Shown here piece after piece: positions 1 through 10,519 of a DNA stretch of 64,000 bases. The DNA is from Enterococcus mundtii (lineage in GTDB: Bacteria; Bacillota; Bacilli; Lactobacillales; Enterococcaceae), in contig NZ_AP019810.1 of assembly GCF_013394305.1 (NCBI RefSeq), forward strand, positions 2,618,001 to 2,682,000. Reading direction: 5' to 3'. A model generated the notes under the pieces. The model worked only from the letters and a program-made list of their open reading frames with translations, did not search any database and was not told the DNA's origin. Position 1 is the stretch's first letter; every line of letters begins with the position of its first letter. A program made the position numbers and the translations under genes.

Positions 1-1
1 A

Positions 2-394
2 GGGCTATCACCAGAAGTGATCGAGCAGTCTTTAAGCCAGTACCCATTTGAAGAGCAAGTAGAAAATGCACGGCAAACAGCGGAAAAGACTTACGAAAAA
101 AATCGTGCCAAAAGTCAAAAGGATCTATTACGGAATATCCAACAGAAATTGATGACAAAAGGATTTACCAATGATGTGATCCAAGAAGCGATGCAAACCT
201 TACCTCAAGAAACTGATCCAGAAGTTGAATATGAGCTTTTAGTACAACAAGGAGAGAAGATCTGGCGTAAGAATAGTCGCTTTGAACCTCAAAAGAGAAA
301 GATGAAAGTAAAGCAGAGTCTCTATCAAAAAGGCTTTGATTTTGAGATGATCCAGCGCTTTATTTTAGAAAAGGAAGAAGAAGCAAGTGAGTAG
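2..394 (+). CDS. recX: RecX, C-terminal part (cut by window start)
   Basis: This is the C-terminal 130 residues of RecX, the small helical protein that binds RecA filaments and modulates recombination. The open frame runs off the left edge at base 2, so the true start lies outside the window; the GTG at 17 is internal. The visible part shows the family's repeated three-helix modules: repeated 'L..KGF...I...' segments around residues 50-60 and 107-115, and many Lys/Arg/Glu residues. The stop overlaps the start of mutY by 8 nt, so the two are probably co-transcribed. Identification rests on the overall pattern, not on a catalytic motif. Confidence 0.85.
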   Translation, partial: GLSPEVIEQSLSQYPFEEQVENARQTAEKTYEKNRAKSQKDLLRNIQQKLMTKGFTNDVIQEAMQTLPQETDPEVEYELLVQQGEKIWRKNSRFEPQKRKMKVKQSLYQKGFDFEMIQRFILEKEEEASE

Positions 395-1571
395 AGAATG
401 GGAAAACTGGTCCTTAGAAAAAACAAAAGAATTTCAAGAACGTTTTATTGAATGGTATGAGCTTGAAAAGAGAAATCTCCCTTGGCGTTACAATCAAGAC
501 CCTTATCGTATTTGGATATCAGAAATCATGTTGCAACAAACCAGAGTCGATACAGTCATTGATTATTTTTATCGCTTTATGGAGTGGTTCCCAACCATCG
601 AAGCGTTGGCGCAAGCACCCGAAGAAAAACTGTTGAAAGCTTGGGAAGGCTTAGGTTACTACTCACGGGCCAGAAATATTCAAGCTGCTGCAAAACAAAT
701 CATGGAAGATTTTGACGGAAAGATGCCACGAACACCGGAAGAAATCAGTACATTAAAAGGGATCGGTCCTTATACGACAGGGGCAATCGCAAGTATTGCT
801 TTTGGGCTACCTGAACCAGCGATCGATGGAAATGTCATGCGTGTGGTTAGTCGGCTGTTCTGTATTGAAGAAGATATTGCGAAAGCATCGAGTCGCAAAG
901 TGTTTGATCAAGCCATGCGGAAAATCATTGACGAAGAGCATCCGGGTGAGTTCAATCAAGCATTGATGGATCTTGGCTCAGCAATCTGCACGCCGACCTC
1001 GCCTAAATGTGAGGAATGCCCAATCCAAGCATTTTGTTTAGCAAAAGAAAAAGGGATCCAAACCGCCTATCCTGTCAAAACAAAAAAAGCAAAGCCGCGA
1101 GATGTTTATTATGTTTGTGCAGCGATTGAAAACGCAGAAGGTGCATTTTATTTTGAACAACGAGATCAACAAAAATTACTGGCTGATATGTGGACATTTC
1201 CGATGGTAGAAGTAACGAAAGAGGTATACGAAAAACTAGAAGCAGACTGGCAACCTAAGAACGAAATCAGTTTGTTCGATGAGGTTTTAGTCGCTGAAGA
1301 AGGTGCTTCAGTATTGCCTTTTGCTCATGCGGACAAAATCGTATGGCAAAAAAGGCATCTAGGGGAAGTGACGCATATCTTCAGTCATTTGAAATGGCAT
1401 GTTTTATTGTTTTATGGTCGGTTGCCTAAGACTGAAAAAGACCTATCTGAGACTGGCAAACAGACGCAGTGGCTGATACCAGAAGCATTTGAACAAGTGG
1501 TTTTCCCAAAAGTACAAATGAAGCTAGTCGAGCAGTTGGATAAAAATCGAAACAATAGTAATCCTTTCTAG
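387..1571 (+). CDS. mutY: A/G-specific adenine DNA glycosylase MutY
   Basis: MutY removes adenine mispaired with 8-oxoguanine in base-excision repair. At 394 aa it is of usual length. An EndoIII-like core holds the SEIMLQQTRV segment with the general-acid Glu near residue 46, a helix-hairpin-helix (LKGIGPYT, near 124-131) and the catalytic Asp in AIDGNV (D147). A 4Fe-4S cluster loop follows, with Cys 201, 208, 211 and 217 in the classical C-x6-C-x2-C-x5-C spacing. The C-terminal third is the NUDIX-like domain that reads 8-oxoG. The start is GTG, overlapping the recX stop. Confidence 0.97.
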   Translation: MSREWENWSLEKTKEFQERFIEWYELEKRNLPWRYNQDPYRIWISEIMLQQTRVDTVIDYFYRFMEWFPTIEALAQAPEEKLLKAWEGLGYYSRARNIQAAAKQIMEDFDGKMPRTPEEISTLKGIGPYTTGAIASIAFGLPEPAIDGNVMRVVSRLFCIEEDIAKASSRKVFDQAMRKIIDEEHPGEFNQALMDLGSAICTPTSPKCEECPIQAFCLAKEKGIQTAYPVKTKKAKPRDVYYVCAAIENAEGAFYFEQRDQQKLLADMWTFPMVEVTKEVYEKLEADWQPKNEISLFDEVLVAEEGASVLPFAHADKIVWQKRHLGEVTHIFSHLKWHVLLFYGRLPKTEKDLSETGKQTQWLIPEAFEQVVFPKVQMKLVEQLDKNRNNSNPF

Positions 1572-1591
1572 GCAAAGATGATTTTTATTGC

Positions 1592-1597
1592 TATAAT
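1592..1597 (+). promoter_or_regulatory. Candidate extended -10 promoter for ntdP
   Basis: TATAAT is preceded by TG one base upstream (TGC-TATAAT), about 65 nt before the ntdP start. No good -35 is seen, which fits an extended -10 promoter. Inference from sequence only. Confidence 0.45.
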
Positions 1598-1663
1598 AAT
1601 TACGATGTCGGTGTAATGAACACCCCAACACAAAGCACAAAATGTTGCTAAGGAAGGATTGCG

Positions 1664-2197
1664 ATGGGAGTTCCAAAAGAAGGAGAGTTTGTAACGATCC
1701 AAAGTTATAAACACGACGGCAAATTGCATCGAACGTGGCGCGATACCATGGTATTGAAAACAAGCGAACATTCAATGATCGGTGTCAATGATCATACTCT
1801 TGTAACAGAGTCTGATGGACGACGTTGGGTGACGCGAGAACCAGCGATTGTATACTTTCACAAAAAATACTGGTTCAATGTAATAGCAATGATCAGAGAA
1901 AAGGGGGTTTCCTATTATTGTAATCTGGCTTCACCTTTTTTATTAGATGATGAAGCATTAAAATATATTGATTATGACTTAGATATCAAGGTTTTTCCTG
2001 ATGGCGAGAAGCGCTTGTTAGATGTCGATGAATATGAAATGCACAGTCAAATGATGAATTATCCAAGTGATATTGACTTCATTTTAAAAGAAAACGTGAA
2101 GATTTTGGTTGACTGGATCAATAATGGAGATGGCCCATTCTCAGAAGGCTATATTGATATTTGGTATGACCGTTACAAGCAATTGTCGCAAAAGTAA
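1664..2197 (+). CDS. ntdP: DUF402 nucleoside tri/diphosphatase (NtdP family)
   Basis: A 177-aa cytosolic protein of the DUF402/UPF0374 family, whose Staphylococcus member hydrolyses nucleoside tri- and diphosphates. The sequence is rich in Trp, Tyr and Asp, as in the family. It has the [14 protein letters not shown] stretch near residues 52-65, followed by acidic residues near 105-125 ([19 protein letters not shown]) that would bind metal. The ATG has a good ribosome site (AAGGA). It is a single-gene unit: a terminator follows directly and the next gene is convergent. The substrate in this organism is inferred from the family. Confidence 0.85.
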   Translation: MGVPKEGEFVTIQSYKHDGKLHRTWRDTMVLKTSEHSMIGVNDHTLVTESDGRRWVTREPAIVYFHKKYWFNVIAMIREKGVSYYCNLASPFLLDDEALKYIDYDLDIKVFPDGEKRLLDVDEYEMHSQMMNYPSDIDFILKENVKILVDWINNGDGPFSEGYIDIWYDRYKQLSQK

Positions 2198-2200
2198 ACG

Positions 2201-2247
2201 AAAACAGTAAGTAAGTGAAGGAATCTTCATCTTGCTTACTGTTTTTA
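2201..2247. terminator. Bidirectional terminator between ntdP and the GNAT gene
   Basis: Arms AACAGTAAG(TAAG) and CTTGCTTACTGTT enclose a loop, with T-tracts on both strands. It lies between two convergent genes. Confidence 0.8.
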
Positions 2248-2257
2248 CTTGGATGCT

Positions 2258-2692
2258 TCACAAGTTTTTTTTCATGTTGAGATGTTGGATGCCCGCATCT
2301 TCGAAGACTTCACCGTAGGCTTGATAATCAAGCTTCTCGTAAAAAGGAATAGCAGTCAGTTGAGCGCCTAATTTTATCGTATCAAATCCTTGTTTTTTAG
2401 CAAAAGCCTCTGCTTCTCTTAGCAAGACTTGCCCCAAACCTTGTTGACGGTATTCAGCAAGGATTGCCATACGTTGGACTTTTATCTGGCCATTTTCGAG
2501 TGGCAGTAAACGAACAGTACCTTGCGCCTCCTGTGCATCTGTATAAAGGACGAAATGGATACAATGCGCTTCATCCTGATCGATTTCTCTCTCAAAGGGA
2601 ACACCTTGCTCGACAACGAAGACTTGGTTTCTGATACGTACAGCATCGAGATAGATCGGACTCATCGTATCTTTTGTATGAACTACTTTCAT
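2258..2692 (-). CDS. GNAT family N-acetyltransferase (ElaA/YjcF-like)
   Basis: A 144-aa single-domain GNAT acetyltransferase; the acceptor is unknown. The N-terminal part has the RNQVFVVEQGVPFEREID motif typical of the ElaA/YjcF branch. The acetyl-CoA loop is Q-Q-G-L-G near residues 88-92 (EYRQQGLGQVLL), after the core strand VQRMAILAEYR. The start is placed at the ATG read from 2692 because AAAGGTGG lies just upstream of it. A longer reading to 2764 adds 24 residues with no ribosome site and is not believed. It stands alone, divergent from the permease that follows. Confidence 0.85.
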   Translation of the reverse strand: MKVVHTKDTMSPIYLDAVRIRNQVFVVEQGVPFEREIDQDEAHCIHFVLYTDAQEAQGTVRLLPLENGQIKVQRMAILAEYRQQGLGQVLLREAEAFAKKQGFDTIKLGAQLTAIPFYEKLDYQAYGEVFEDAGIQHLNMKKNL

Positions 2693-2818
2693 CAAATAGC
2701 CACCTTTCTTTTCAGTAGTATACTGTAAAGTGATCGGAATGGAAAGTGCATAAAATAAAATCAAAAATAACAGATTTTTTCAAAAGAATGTTATATACTA
2801 TCATAAAAAAGGAAAGAA

Positions 2819-3952
2819 GTGAATTATTTGTTCGATAAGTTAAAACAATCAAAGTTGATGTTCTGGTCATTTGAATTGCTGATTTTAGCAACATTGATCT
2901 TAGTCTCCTCGAAAATCAGCTTTGTCTTCCAACCAATCGGGACATTCTTCTCCACATTATTTGCACCAGTTTTGATTGCTGGTTTTTTATATTATATTTT
3001 GAATCCAATCGTTGGATTATTGATGAAAACAAAAATGAAACGGATCTGGGCAGTAGCAATTGTACTGTTATTGTTAGTTGCCGCTCTGGTCTGGATCTTG
3101 TTAAGTGTCATCCCAAGTTTAGTCCAACAAATATCTTCCTTGGCCTCTAACACGCCGAACTTTATTCGCCAAGTAGAGACTTGGTTAGCAGAAGTTGCAC
3201 AATGGTCCGTATTCAAAGATGTCGATATCAATAAATATTTTGAACAACTGGATATTTCATATGGCACGATCATCCAACAATTTCTGAGTGGCTTATCTAA
3301 TAGCTTAGGTTCGATCGTTGGAACGATTGCTTCAGCGACCATCGTTATTATTACCGCGCCGTTTATCTTGTTTTACATGTTGAAAGATGGCGAAAAACTT
3401 GTACCGAACATCAAACGTTTCTTTCCAGAAAAACGAAGAGAACAAATCGTCGAGTTGTTAGGACAGTTGAATAAAACGTTAGCTAATTATATTAGTGGCC
3501 AAGCAATCGAATGCTTATTCGTTGGTACATTCACCTTTCTAGGTTACTTTGCTCTAGGCGTAGACTATGCCTTCCTTTTCGGAGTAATTGCTGGATTGAC
3601 CAACCTCATTCCTTATTTAGGCCCATATTTAGGTTTAGCTCCTGCCTTTTTAGTGACAGTATTCAATGATCCATTCAAAGCATTGCTATGTTGTGTAGTC
3701 GTTTTGATCGTTCAGCAACTAGATGGAAATATCATTTATCCGAATGTCATTGGTAAATCATTGAAGATCCATCCACTAACGATCATTATCGTTTTACTTG
3801 TTGCGGGAAACATTGCCGGTTTACTAGGGATTTTTCTAGGTGTACCTTTTTATGCGATCTGCAAAACAATCATTTCTTATGTCGTCAAGATCGTAAAAGA
3901 AGATAAACAAAACGAGAACAAGAAAAAAATCGCGACGACTCTTGAATCTTAA
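2819..3952 (+). CDS. AI-2E family transporter (UPF0118 membrane permease)
   Basis: A 377-aa polytopic membrane protein of the AI-2E exporter family. Family members have been linked to autoinducer-2 export or Na+/H+ exchange, so the substrate is open. About eight hydrophobic segments are visible. Two near residues 20-70 and one near 75-100 are followed by a soluble loop at 100-150, and the conserved helix-breaking block (FGVIAGLTNLIPYLGPYLG) lies near 255-275. A charged Lys-rich tail ends the protein. The start is GTG with AAGGAAAG upstream. Monocistronic; a terminator follows. Confidence 0.85.
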   Translation: MNYLFDKLKQSKLMFWSFELLILATLILVSSKISFVFQPIGTFFSTLFAPVLIAGFLYYILNPIVGLLMKTKMKRIWAVAIVLLLLVAALVWILLSVIPSLVQQISSLASNTPNFIRQVETWLAEVAQWSVFKDVDINKYFEQLDISYGTIIQQFLSGLSNSLGSIVGTIASATIVIITAPFILFYMLKDGEKLVPNIKRFFPEKRREQIVELLGQLNKTLANYISGQAIECLFVGTFTFLGYFALGVDYAFLFGVIAGLTNLIPYLGPYLGLAPAFLVTVFNDPFKALLCCVVVLIVQQLDGNIIYPNVIGKSLKIHPLTIIIVLLVAGNIAGLLGIFLGVPFYAICKTIISYVVKIVKEDKQNENKKKIATTLES

Positions 3953-4003
3953 TGATCGAATGGCTATTTTTATTGCAAAGAAAATCGCTTTATGATACCA
4001 TTT

Positions 4004-4034
4004 TAACGTGGCTACCTTTAGCCACGTTTTTTTC
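4004..4034 (+). terminator. Terminator after the AI-2E permease
   Basis: Perfect stem AACGTGGCTA / TAGCCACGTT with a 4-nt loop, then a run of T. Confidence 0.9.
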
Positions 4035-4078
4035 TTTAAAAAAATAAAAATTTAAATGAATAAGGAGAGAATGCGATT

Positions 4079-5455
4079 ATGAATGCTGACCCTGAGAGTC
4101 AGTCGCTGTTAGCGCAAATTTTATTATTGATCATTTTGACATTGATCAATGCTTTTTTAGCAGCTTCCGAAATTGCAGTTGTATCGATCAATAAAAATCG
4201 GATCGAACAAAAAGCGGAAGAAGGAGATGTTAAATCTAAAAAGCTTTTAAAAATATTGCAGAACCCAAATAACTTCCTATCAACTATCCAAGTAGGAATC
4301 ACTTTGGTCAATATTTTATCTGGTGCATCTTTAGCTAATACTTTATCCGTAAGATTAGCCCCACTACTAGGTGGCGGTGCCGCAGCAAGAAGTATTGCAA
4401 ATATTATCGTACTGGCTATTTTGACCTATGTTTCGATTGTTTTTGGAGAATTATACCCGAAAAGGATCGCTTTGAATAAATCAGAAGAGGTAGCGAATTT
4501 TACCTCAGGTATGATCCGAATGATCGGTGTCGTAGCGAAACCTTTCGTGTGGCTGTTATCTGCATCTACCAGCTTGCTGGCACGGATAACACCAATGACT
4601 TTTGACGATGAAGATTCAAAGATGACCCGCGACGAAATGCGGTATATGCTTGAAAACGAAGGGGTATTGAACAACGAAGAGTTGGAAATGCTTCAAGGTG
4701 TCTTTTCCTTAGACACAAAAGTTGCAAGGGAAGTAATGGTTCCTCGAACAGATGCTTTTATGATCGACATTAATGACTCCATTGAAGAAAATGTCAACGA
4801 AGTACTATCGGAGAATTACTCAAGGATTCCTGTTTATAATGAAGACAAAGATAAAGTTGTCGGAATCCTTCATACGAAAAATTTATTAAAAGCTGCCCAT
4901 AAATTTGGGTTCGAAAACTTAGAGATCAAAAAAATCATGCAGGAACCACTTTTTGTTCCAGAAACGATTTTTATTGATGATCTATTGTATGAAATGAAAA
5001 AAACACAAAACCAAATGGCGATCCTATTAGATGAATATGGCGGAGTCGTAGGTTTAGTGACCTTGGAAGATCTACTTGAAGAAATCGTTGGAGAAATCGA
5101 TGATGAATCAGATGAAGTAGAAAATCTCTACGAACAAGTCGGTGACTATGAATACATCATTCAAGGTCGAATGCTGATCGATGAATTCAATGAGGCGTTT
5201 GAAAGTAATCTCCACATGAGTGATGTGGATACGATGGCCGGCTACTTGATCACAGCTTTAGGCATGATTCCCGATGAAGGAGAAAAACTTTCATTTGATG
5301 TTGAAAACATTACCTTGATTTCTGAAGAAATGGAAGGTTCTAGAGTACTCAAAATTCGTGTGATCTTCCATGATCCAGAAGAAATAGAAGCTGAGCCTGA
5401 AGAAGAACGTCGCTATTTCAAAAAAGATTTTGAAGACGACGAACCACGAAGATAA
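4079..5455 (+). CDS. CNNM/CorC (HlyC) family membrane protein with CBS pair
   Basis: A 458-aa 'hemolysin-family' protein: DUF21/CNNM transmembrane domain (about residues 1-190, four hydrophobic segments), two CBS domains (about 215-335) and a CorC_HlyC domain (about 350-435). The membrane domain shows the family signature [15 protein letters not shown] near residues 27-41. The CBS part contains [11 protein letters not shown], and [16 protein letters not shown] in CBS1. Members act in Mg2+ homeostasis or efflux; a haemolytic role is not supported. The C-terminal tail is very acidic. The start ATG follows AAGGAGAG. Monocistronic. Confidence 0.92.
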   Translation: MNADPESQSLLAQILLLIILTLINAFLAASEIAVVSINKNRIEQKAEEGDVKSKKLLKILQNPNNFLSTIQVGITLVNILSGASLANTLSVRLAPLLGGGAAARSIANIIVLAILTYVSIVFGELYPKRIALNKSEEVANFTSGMIRMIGVVAKPFVWLLSASTSLLARITPMTFDDEDSKMTRDEMRYMLENEGVLNNEELEMLQGVFSLDTKVAREVMVPRTDAFMIDINDSIEENVNEVLSENYSRIPVYNEDKDKVVGILHTKNLLKAAHKFGFENLEIKKIMQEPLFVPETIFIDDLLYEMKKTQNQMAILLDEYGGVVGLVTLEDLLEEIVGEIDDESDEVENLYEQVGDYEYIIQGRMLIDEFNEAFESNLHMSDVDTMAGYLITALGMIPDEGEKLSFDVENITLISEEMEGSRVLKIRVIFHDPEEIEAEPEEERRYFKKDFEDDEPRR

Positions 5456-5484
5456 AGCACCTTCGATGATCTTTTAACGAAACG

Positions 5485-5536
5485 AAGAGCGGATATATTA
5501 CTTGCTTTCTGAAGTGATGTATCTGTTCTTTTTTTG
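5485..5536 (+). terminator. Terminator after the CNNM gene
   Basis: About 19 paired positions, several of them G-U, between the arm at 5485-5503 and the arm at 5512-5530, followed by eight T. Confidence 0.75.
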
Positions 5537-5601
5537 GAGATATCAAATGAAAAGAAAAAGTAAAACTGTTTCGCTTACTTTTTCAAATTGAATATCCATG
5601 C

Positions 5602-5664
5602 TATACTATTTGAGTTGAAGAAAAGGATAGAGGAACTATCGAATAGTCGAAGGGGTTCTCTTTT
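5602..5664 (+). promoter_or_regulatory. prfC promoter (-10 at 5602) and leader hairpin
   Basis: An extended -10 (TGC-TATACT, 5602-5607) is followed by a leader. AGAGGAAC (5629-5636) can pair with GGTTCTCT (5653-5660) around an inner hairpin ACTAT-cg-AATAGT, followed by TTTTA. It could be a weak attenuator or only a leader fold. Confidence 0.4.
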
Positions 5665-5700
5665 ATGAAGCAATAGACAAATGAAGAATGGAGTAAATTT

Positions 5701-7281
5701 ATGAACAATCCAGAATTAAAACAGCAAGTGGACAATCGACGCACATTTGCGATCATTTCCCATCCGGATGCGGGAAAAACAACGATCACCGAACAACTGC
5801 TTTTATTCGGTGGTGCGATTCGCCAAGCAGGAACGGTCAAAGGAAAGAAAACAGGTAATTTTGCAAAATCTGACTGGATGGAAATCGAAAAACAACGTGG
5901 GATTTCTGTTACCAGTTCAGTGATGCAATTTGATTATCACGGAAAAAGAGTCAATATTCTAGACACCCCTGGGCATGAGGACTTTTCAGAAGATACGTAT
6001 CGTACGTTGATGGCGGTCGATAGTGCGGTCATGGTCATCGATAGCGCAAAAGGGATTGAAGCGCAAACGAAAAAACTTTTCCAAGTAGTCAAAAGAAGAG
6101 GAATTCCTATTTTCACCTTCATCAATAAGTTGGACCGAGATGGTCGAGAACCGCTTGATCTATTAGAAGAATTAGAAGAGTTATTAGATATCGAATCTTG
6201 CCCAATGAATTGGCCGATCGGTATGGGGAAAGGATTGGAAGGATTATACGATATCCATCATAACCGAGTAGAATTTTATCGTCCTGAGAATTATCAAGAT
6301 GAACGCTTGGCTCAATTAGATGAAGAGGGTCACTTACCGGAGGATCATCCACTAAGAAATAATTCATTGTACGAGCAAGTATTAGAAGAAGTAGAGCTGT
6401 TAAAAGAAGCCGGAGATTCCTTTAATGAAGAAAAAATTGCACGTGGGGAGCAGACGCCAGTATTTTTCGGTTCAGCTTTAACTAATTTTGGTGTTCAGAC
6501 ATTTTTAGAAACATTCGTTGATTTGGCGCCATCTCCTTATGGACATAAAACACGTGAAGAGCAAGTAGTCAGCCCGTATGAACAAGAGTTTTCTGGTTTT
6601 GTCTTTAAGATCCAAGCCAATATGAATCCAGCTCACCGAGATCGTATTGCATTTGTACGAATCTGTTCAGGTACATTTGAACGTGGAATGGACGTCTCAT
6701 TAGAGCGGACGAACAAAAAATTGAAATTGAGTAATGTCACGCAGTTTATGGCAGATGCCAGAGAAAACGTTGAAAATGCTGTGGCAGGAGATATCATTGG
6801 TGTGTATGACACTGGAAATTATCAAATCGGTGACACATTATATGAAGGAAAACTAAAAGTAGCTTATGAAGAGTTACCTTCATTTACCCCTGAGCTTTTC
6901 ATGAAAGTAACGGCTAAAAATGTGATGAAACAAAAATCATTCCACAAAGGAATCAATCAATTGGTACAAGAAGGTGCCATCCAATTATATAAAACCTATG
7001 TGACCGAAGAATACATCATCGGGGCAGTTGGACAATTGCAATTTGAAGTTTTCCAATATCGGATGTTGAACGAATACAATGCAGAAGTGATCATGTCGCC
7101 GATGGGGAACAAGATTGCCCGTTGGATCGAACCGGAAGATCTGGATGAGAAAATGAGTTCAAGCCGTAATATCTTAGCGAGAGATCGCTTTGATCAACCG
7201 CTATTCTTATTTGAGAATCAGTTTGCAGAGCGTTGGTTTGCTGACAAATATCCAAACGTAAAATTAAAAAGTTTGATGTAA
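5701..7281 (+). CDS. prfC: Peptide chain release factor 3
   Basis: RF3 is the translational GTPase that recycles RF1/RF2 from the ribosome after termination. At 526 aa it is full length. The G1 motif HPDAGKTT lies near residues 21-28, G3 DTPGHEDF near 81-88, and G4 NKLD near 142-145. The EF-Tu-like domain 2 and the RF3 C-terminal domain follow, with [12 protein letters not shown] near 440. The HPDAGKTT form separates RF3 from EF-G (AHIDAGKTT). It is flanked by terminators on both sides, so it is its own unit. Confidence 0.98.
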   Translation: MNNPELKQQVDNRRTFAIISHPDAGKTTITEQLLLFGGAIRQAGTVKGKKTGNFAKSDWMEIEKQRGISVTSSVMQFDYHGKRVNILDTPGHEDFSEDTYRTLMAVDSAVMVIDSAKGIEAQTKKLFQVVKRRGIPIFTFINKLDRDGREPLDLLEELEELLDIESCPMNWPIGMGKGLEGLYDIHHNRVEFYRPENYQDERLAQLDEEGHLPEDHPLRNNSLYEQVLEEVELLKEAGDSFNEEKIARGEQTPVFFGSALTNFGVQTFLETFVDLAPSPYGHKTREEQVVSPYEQEFSGFVFKIQANMNPAHRDRIAFVRICSGTFERGMDVSLERTNKKLKLSNVTQFMADARENVENAVAGDIIGVYDTGNYQIGDTLYEGKLKVAYEELPSFTPELFMKVTAKNVMKQKSFHKGINQLVQEGAIQLYKTYVTEEYIIGAVGQLQFEVFQYRMLNEYNAEVIMSPMGNKIARWIEPEDLDEKMSSSRNILARDRFDQPLFLFENQFAERWFADKYPNVKLKSLM

Positions 7282-7363
7282 TCAGTGATTCCCATTAACT
7301 GTACAGTTGTTTCCTTTTAAAATAAAAACTTAAAAATATTCATTTAGTATATAAATTAAAACG

Positions 7364-7407
7364 AACACACGACGATTCATATTTTCAGTGAATTGTCGTG
7401 TGTTTTT
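7364..7407 (+). terminator. Terminator after prfC
   Basis: ACACACGAC.ATTCA pairs with TGAAT.GTCGTGTGT across a 9-nt loop, then TTTTT. Confidence 0.9.
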
Positions 7408-7525
7408 GTTGGATTTTAACGTTTTTTTGTTTATTTTGAAAAAATCAATTAAAAACAAATAAAAAAATAGATTAGAATATTTTTGCGTACATATATATAA
7501 AATAAGCAAAGAAAGTAGGGATCAA

Positions 7526-7747
7526 ATGGAAACAGAAATCGAAAAAAAACAGCGTATTGAAAGAAAAAAAGCAAAAATGCGTCGAGTATGTCAAATGTTG
7601 GATATTGAGAACTGGGAAAAAAATGAACGGATCGTCAATGAAATCCGCTCGATCATCCAAGCGGATCGACCTGTAAAGGGGAGGGAAGTTGGAAATAGTA
7701 AAAAGAAAAAAAGGGAATGCCAAGTGCCTTCGACAAAACCCTTTTGA
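7526..7747 (+). CDS. Small basic hypothetical protein (73 aa)
   Basis: A 73-residue, strongly charged ORF, about one third Lys/Arg with many Glu, and no membrane segment. The first half (KKAKMRRVCQMLDIENWEKN) looks helical; the end is Lys-rich. AAGTAGGG lies 4-5 nt before the ATG, and the gene sits on its own between the prfC terminator and the convergent DUF1827 gene. Its last 45 nt overlap a hairpin that would terminate the opposite gene, which lowers the weight of the C-terminus. I recognise no family. It may be a real small gene or an open stretch. Confidence 0.4.
   Translation: METEIEKKQRIERKKAKMRRVCQMLDIENWEKNERIVNEIRSIIQADRPVKGREVGNSKKKKRECQVPSTKPF
7703..7745 (-). terminator. Candidate terminator for the DUF1827 gene
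   Basis: Read on the minus strand, AAAAGGG pairs with CCCTTTT across a loop of about 23 nt and runs into seven T. The stem is short, so confidence is moderate. Confidence 0.45.
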
Positions 7748-7765
7748 TTCATGATTTATTTTTTT

Positions 7766-8086
7766 CTACATAGCAATTGGTGCATTTAAATTTCTTTTTG
7801 GAATAGAGATTTCTACTAAGCCCGGTAACTCGATCACTTGGATGTCTTCAGGATGGTACAAAGCGTCATGGATTTTTTTTAAGAAGTAGTGTTGGATTTC
7901 TTCAATTTCCTTTGGTTGGATATTGCGGTTTTCATTCATCAGGACGATTTCATTGTGCTCAGGAGCTTCTGTGTAAATAACAGTTGTATTTCCTGCGGTA
8001 TACACCTTGACCATATGTGCATCTGTATTTTCTAATTGGTTCAAAACTAATCGTGAATGGCTGTTTGTTACATTAACTAGTTTCAT
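7766..8086 (-). CDS. DUF1827 family protein
   Basis: A 106-aa cytosolic protein of the DUF1827 family, found in enterococci and related lactic acid bacteria; function unknown. Recognisable features are the start MKLVNVTNSHSRLV, the central IYTEAPEHNEIVLMNENR block and the C-terminal VIELPGLVEISIPKRN strand pair. The start is taken at the ATG read from 8086 because GAGGTG lies six bases upstream; a GTG nine bases earlier overlaps that ribosome site. It lies just downstream of clpE on the same strand, but the clpE terminator separates them. Confidence 0.75.
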   Translation of the reverse strand: MKLVNVTNSHSRLVLNQLENTDAHMVKVYTAGNTTVIYTEAPEHNEIVLMNENRNIQPKEIEEIQHYFLKKIHDALYHPEDIQVIELPGLVEISIPKRNLNAPIAM

Positions 8087-8228
8087 GGCGCTCACCTCTC
8101 TTATGTATTTAAGAAATAACTTATATTAAGTATAATTTTTTTTTAGTAAAATGAACAGCATTTTGTCTTCTTAAAAATAAACGAATAAGAAAAAAATTGT
8201 TACTTTCTTTTCCAAAAATAAAATCAAA

Positions 8229-8253
8229 AGCGGAGAGTGGCAAACTCTCCGCT
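8229..8253. terminator. Terminator after clpE (works on both strands)
   Basis: Perfect 10-bp stem AGCGGAGAGT / ACTCTCCGCT with a 5-nt loop. T-rich sequence follows on each strand. Confidence 0.85.
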
Positions 8254-8281
8254 CCATTTTTTCTACCATTTGAGTGTGAAA

Positions 8282-10519
8282 TTATTCTGTCGGTTCATTG
8301 TTTGCTTCTTTGACTAAACGTTCAGGTTTAGAAGTAATGACGATTTTGTCGTCTTTATCTAATTTTGCTTTAAGATCTGAGATCGTTGGATGATCAAGAT
8401 AGAATTCGGCAATGCCGTCTTCGATTTGTTCTTGGATCGTCCGACGTAATGGTCGGGCACCCATTGCTGGATCGTAACCAAGATCAACCAGCTTTTCTTT
8501 GACATTTGTAGGAACGTCCACATGTAATTGTTGAGCCGCCAATAGTTGGTTGACATCATCAAGCATAAGAGTCACGATCATCATCAAGTTTTCTTTTGAT
8601 AAAGCACTGAACTCAATGATTCCATCAAAACGATTCAAGAATTCTGGTGTGAAGTAGTTGTTCAATTGATTCAAGACAGAACGAGTCACACCTTCACGAG
8701 CAGCACCAAAGCCAACATTGGCTTCTACTTTTCCAGTTCCTGCATTACTTGTCATGATGATGATTGTATCTTTGAAGCTGACCGTACGACCTTGCGCATC
8801 GGTTAAACGTCCATCATCTAAGATTTGTAGGAACATGTGCAAGACATCTGGATGTGCTTTTTCTACTTCATCAAGCAGAACCAAACTATACGGATTTCGA
8901 CGTACTTTTTCAGTCAATTGACCAGCTTCTTCATAGCCGACATAGCCTGGAGGGGAACCAATCAATTTTGCGACACTGTGTTTTTCCATGTATTCTGACA
9001 TATCGAAACGGATCATCGATTCTTCAGATCCAAATAATTCATAGGCTAGTTGCTTCGCTAATTCTGTTTTACCAACACCAGTAGGACCAACAAATAAGAA
9101 AGAACCAATTGGACGGTTTTTCTTGCTTAAACCAACTCGATTACGACGAATGGCTTTGGCTACCCGATCAACCGCATCGTTTTGCCCGATCACATGTTTT
9201 TTCAAGTCGTCCGCTAAGTTTTTCAATTGAGTTTGTTCTTTTTCTTTCAGTTCACCAACTGGGATGCCTGTACGTTGTTCAACGATTTTTTCCATATCCT
9301 TTTCAGAGATTACTGGGATTTCTTCTTCTGAAAGTTGGCGTTCTTGCATTTTTTTCAATTTATTGATTTGATCGCGATAATAAGCTGCTTTTTCGAAATC
9401 TTCTTCTTTAGAAGCCAACAACTTTTGTTCTTCCGCTTCTTCCAATTTCTTTTCGATCATTTTTGGATCAACGATTTGGATCGTTAAATTTTTCTTAGAT
9501 CCTGTTTCATCCAGTAAATCAATGGCTTTATCCGGTAAAAAACGATCTTGGATATAGCGATTGGACAATCTAGCCGCAGCTTCGATCGCAGCATCTGTGT
9601 ATTTGACATGATGGTAGTCTTCATAGCGCTTTTGCAATCCTTTTAAAATACTGATCGTTTCATCTACAGAAGGTTCATCGACACGAACAGGTTGCATGCG
9701 GCGCTCTAACGCAGCATCTTTTTCAATGATCCGGTATTCATTCAATGTCGTTGCTCCAACCATTTGTAATTCACCACGAGCTAACGCAGGTTTTAATATG
9801 TTTCCGGCATCCATGTTACCATCACCAGCTGAACCAGCCCCAACGATTTCATGAACTTCATCTATAAATAAAATAACGTTTTCTGCTTGTCTGATTTCTT
9901 CGATCAGTTTTTGCATCCGTTCTTCAAATTGTCCTCTGATTCCTGTGCCTTGGACAAGTGAAACAACATCTAAGCGAATCACTTCTTTATCTAGTAATTT
10001 TTGTGGTACATCGCCATCAACGATTTTTTGAGCGAGTCCTTCAACCACAGCCGTTTTACCGACACCTGGTTCTCCGATCAATACAGGGTTGTTCTTTGTG
10101 CGGCGATTCAAGATTTCGATCACGCGCTTGATTTCATCATCTCGACCGATGACTGGATCGATTTCACCTTGGCGTGCTTCTTCTGTAATATTGATACCGT
10201 ATTCGCCTAAAAGACCATCTGAAGCGAGTCCTTGTGGTGGTTGTCCACCATTGAAGTTGTTGTTCCCACCAAATTGAGTAGGGGGGGTTTGTTCGTAATT
10301 TCCTTGTTGTTGCATTTGACGAGACATCGAACGAAACAGATCGTCCAGACTACCAAAGCCAAATGGATCATTTTGGGCCATACTTGTTAGACCTCCATTT
10401 TGCTGATTTTTAATTTTTTGGTAACAGCTCTGACAATAGTCAAGTTGTGTACGTTGGCCATTGACAGTCGCATACAAGTGAATCGTTGCTTCATTTTTTC
10501 CACAGTTTTGACAAAGCAT
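8282..10519 (-). CDS. clpE: ATP-dependent Clp unfoldase ClpE
   Basis: ClpE is an HSP100 unfoldase that feeds ClpP and clears damaged protein after heat stress. The 745 residues begin with the zinc finger that marks ClpE (Cys 3, 6, 29 and 32), then a Gly/Gln/Asn-rich linker. The first AAA+ module has Walker A GEPGVGKT and Walker [15 protein letters not shown]-like coiled segment ([18 protein letters not shown]) and a second AAA+ module ([12 protein letters not shown]) follow. The start is the ATG read from 10519, with AAAGGA 11 nt upstream; an ATG seven codons earlier overlaps that site. A CtsR operator covers the promoter. Confidence 0.95.
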   Translation of the reverse strand: MLCQNCGKNEATIHLYATVNGQRTQLDYCQSCYQKIKNQQNGGLTSMAQNDPFGFGSLDDLFRSMSRQMQQQGNYEQTPPTQFGGNNNFNGGQPPQGLASDGLLGEYGINITEEARQGEIDPVIGRDDEIKRVIEILNRRTKNNPVLIGEPGVGKTAVVEGLAQKIVDGDVPQKLLDKEVIRLDVVSLVQGTGIRGQFEERMQKLIEEIRQAENVILFIDEVHEIVGAGSAGDGNMDAGNILKPALARGELQMVGATTLNEYRIIEKDAALERRMQPVRVDEPSVDETISILKGLQKRYEDYHHVKYTDAAIEAAARLSNRYIQDRFLPDKAIDLLDETGSKKNLTIQIVDPKMIEKKLEEAEEQKLLASKEEDFEKAAYYRDQINKLKKMQERQLSEEEIPVISEKDMEKIVEQRTGIPVGELKEKEQTQLKNLADDLKKHVIGQNDAVDRVAKAIRRNRVGLSKKNRPIGSFLFVGPTGVGKTELAKQLAYELFGSEESMIRFDMSEYMEKHSVAKLIGSPPGYVGYEEAGQLTEKVRRNPYSLVLLDEVEKAHPDVLHMFLQILDDGRLTDAQGRTVSFKDTIIIMTSNAGTGKVEANVGFGAAREGVTRSVLNQLNNYFTPEFLNRFDGIIEFSALSKENLMMIVTLMLDDVNQLLAAQQLHVDVPTNVKEKLVDLGYDPAMGARPLRRTIQEQIEDGIAEFYLDHPTISDLKAKLDKDDKIVITSKPERLVKEANNEPTE

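Noticed and set aside
2693-2764. N-terminal extension of the GNAT enzyme
   Set aside because: The added residues are not family-like, and the SD AAAGGTGG lies just before the shorter start.
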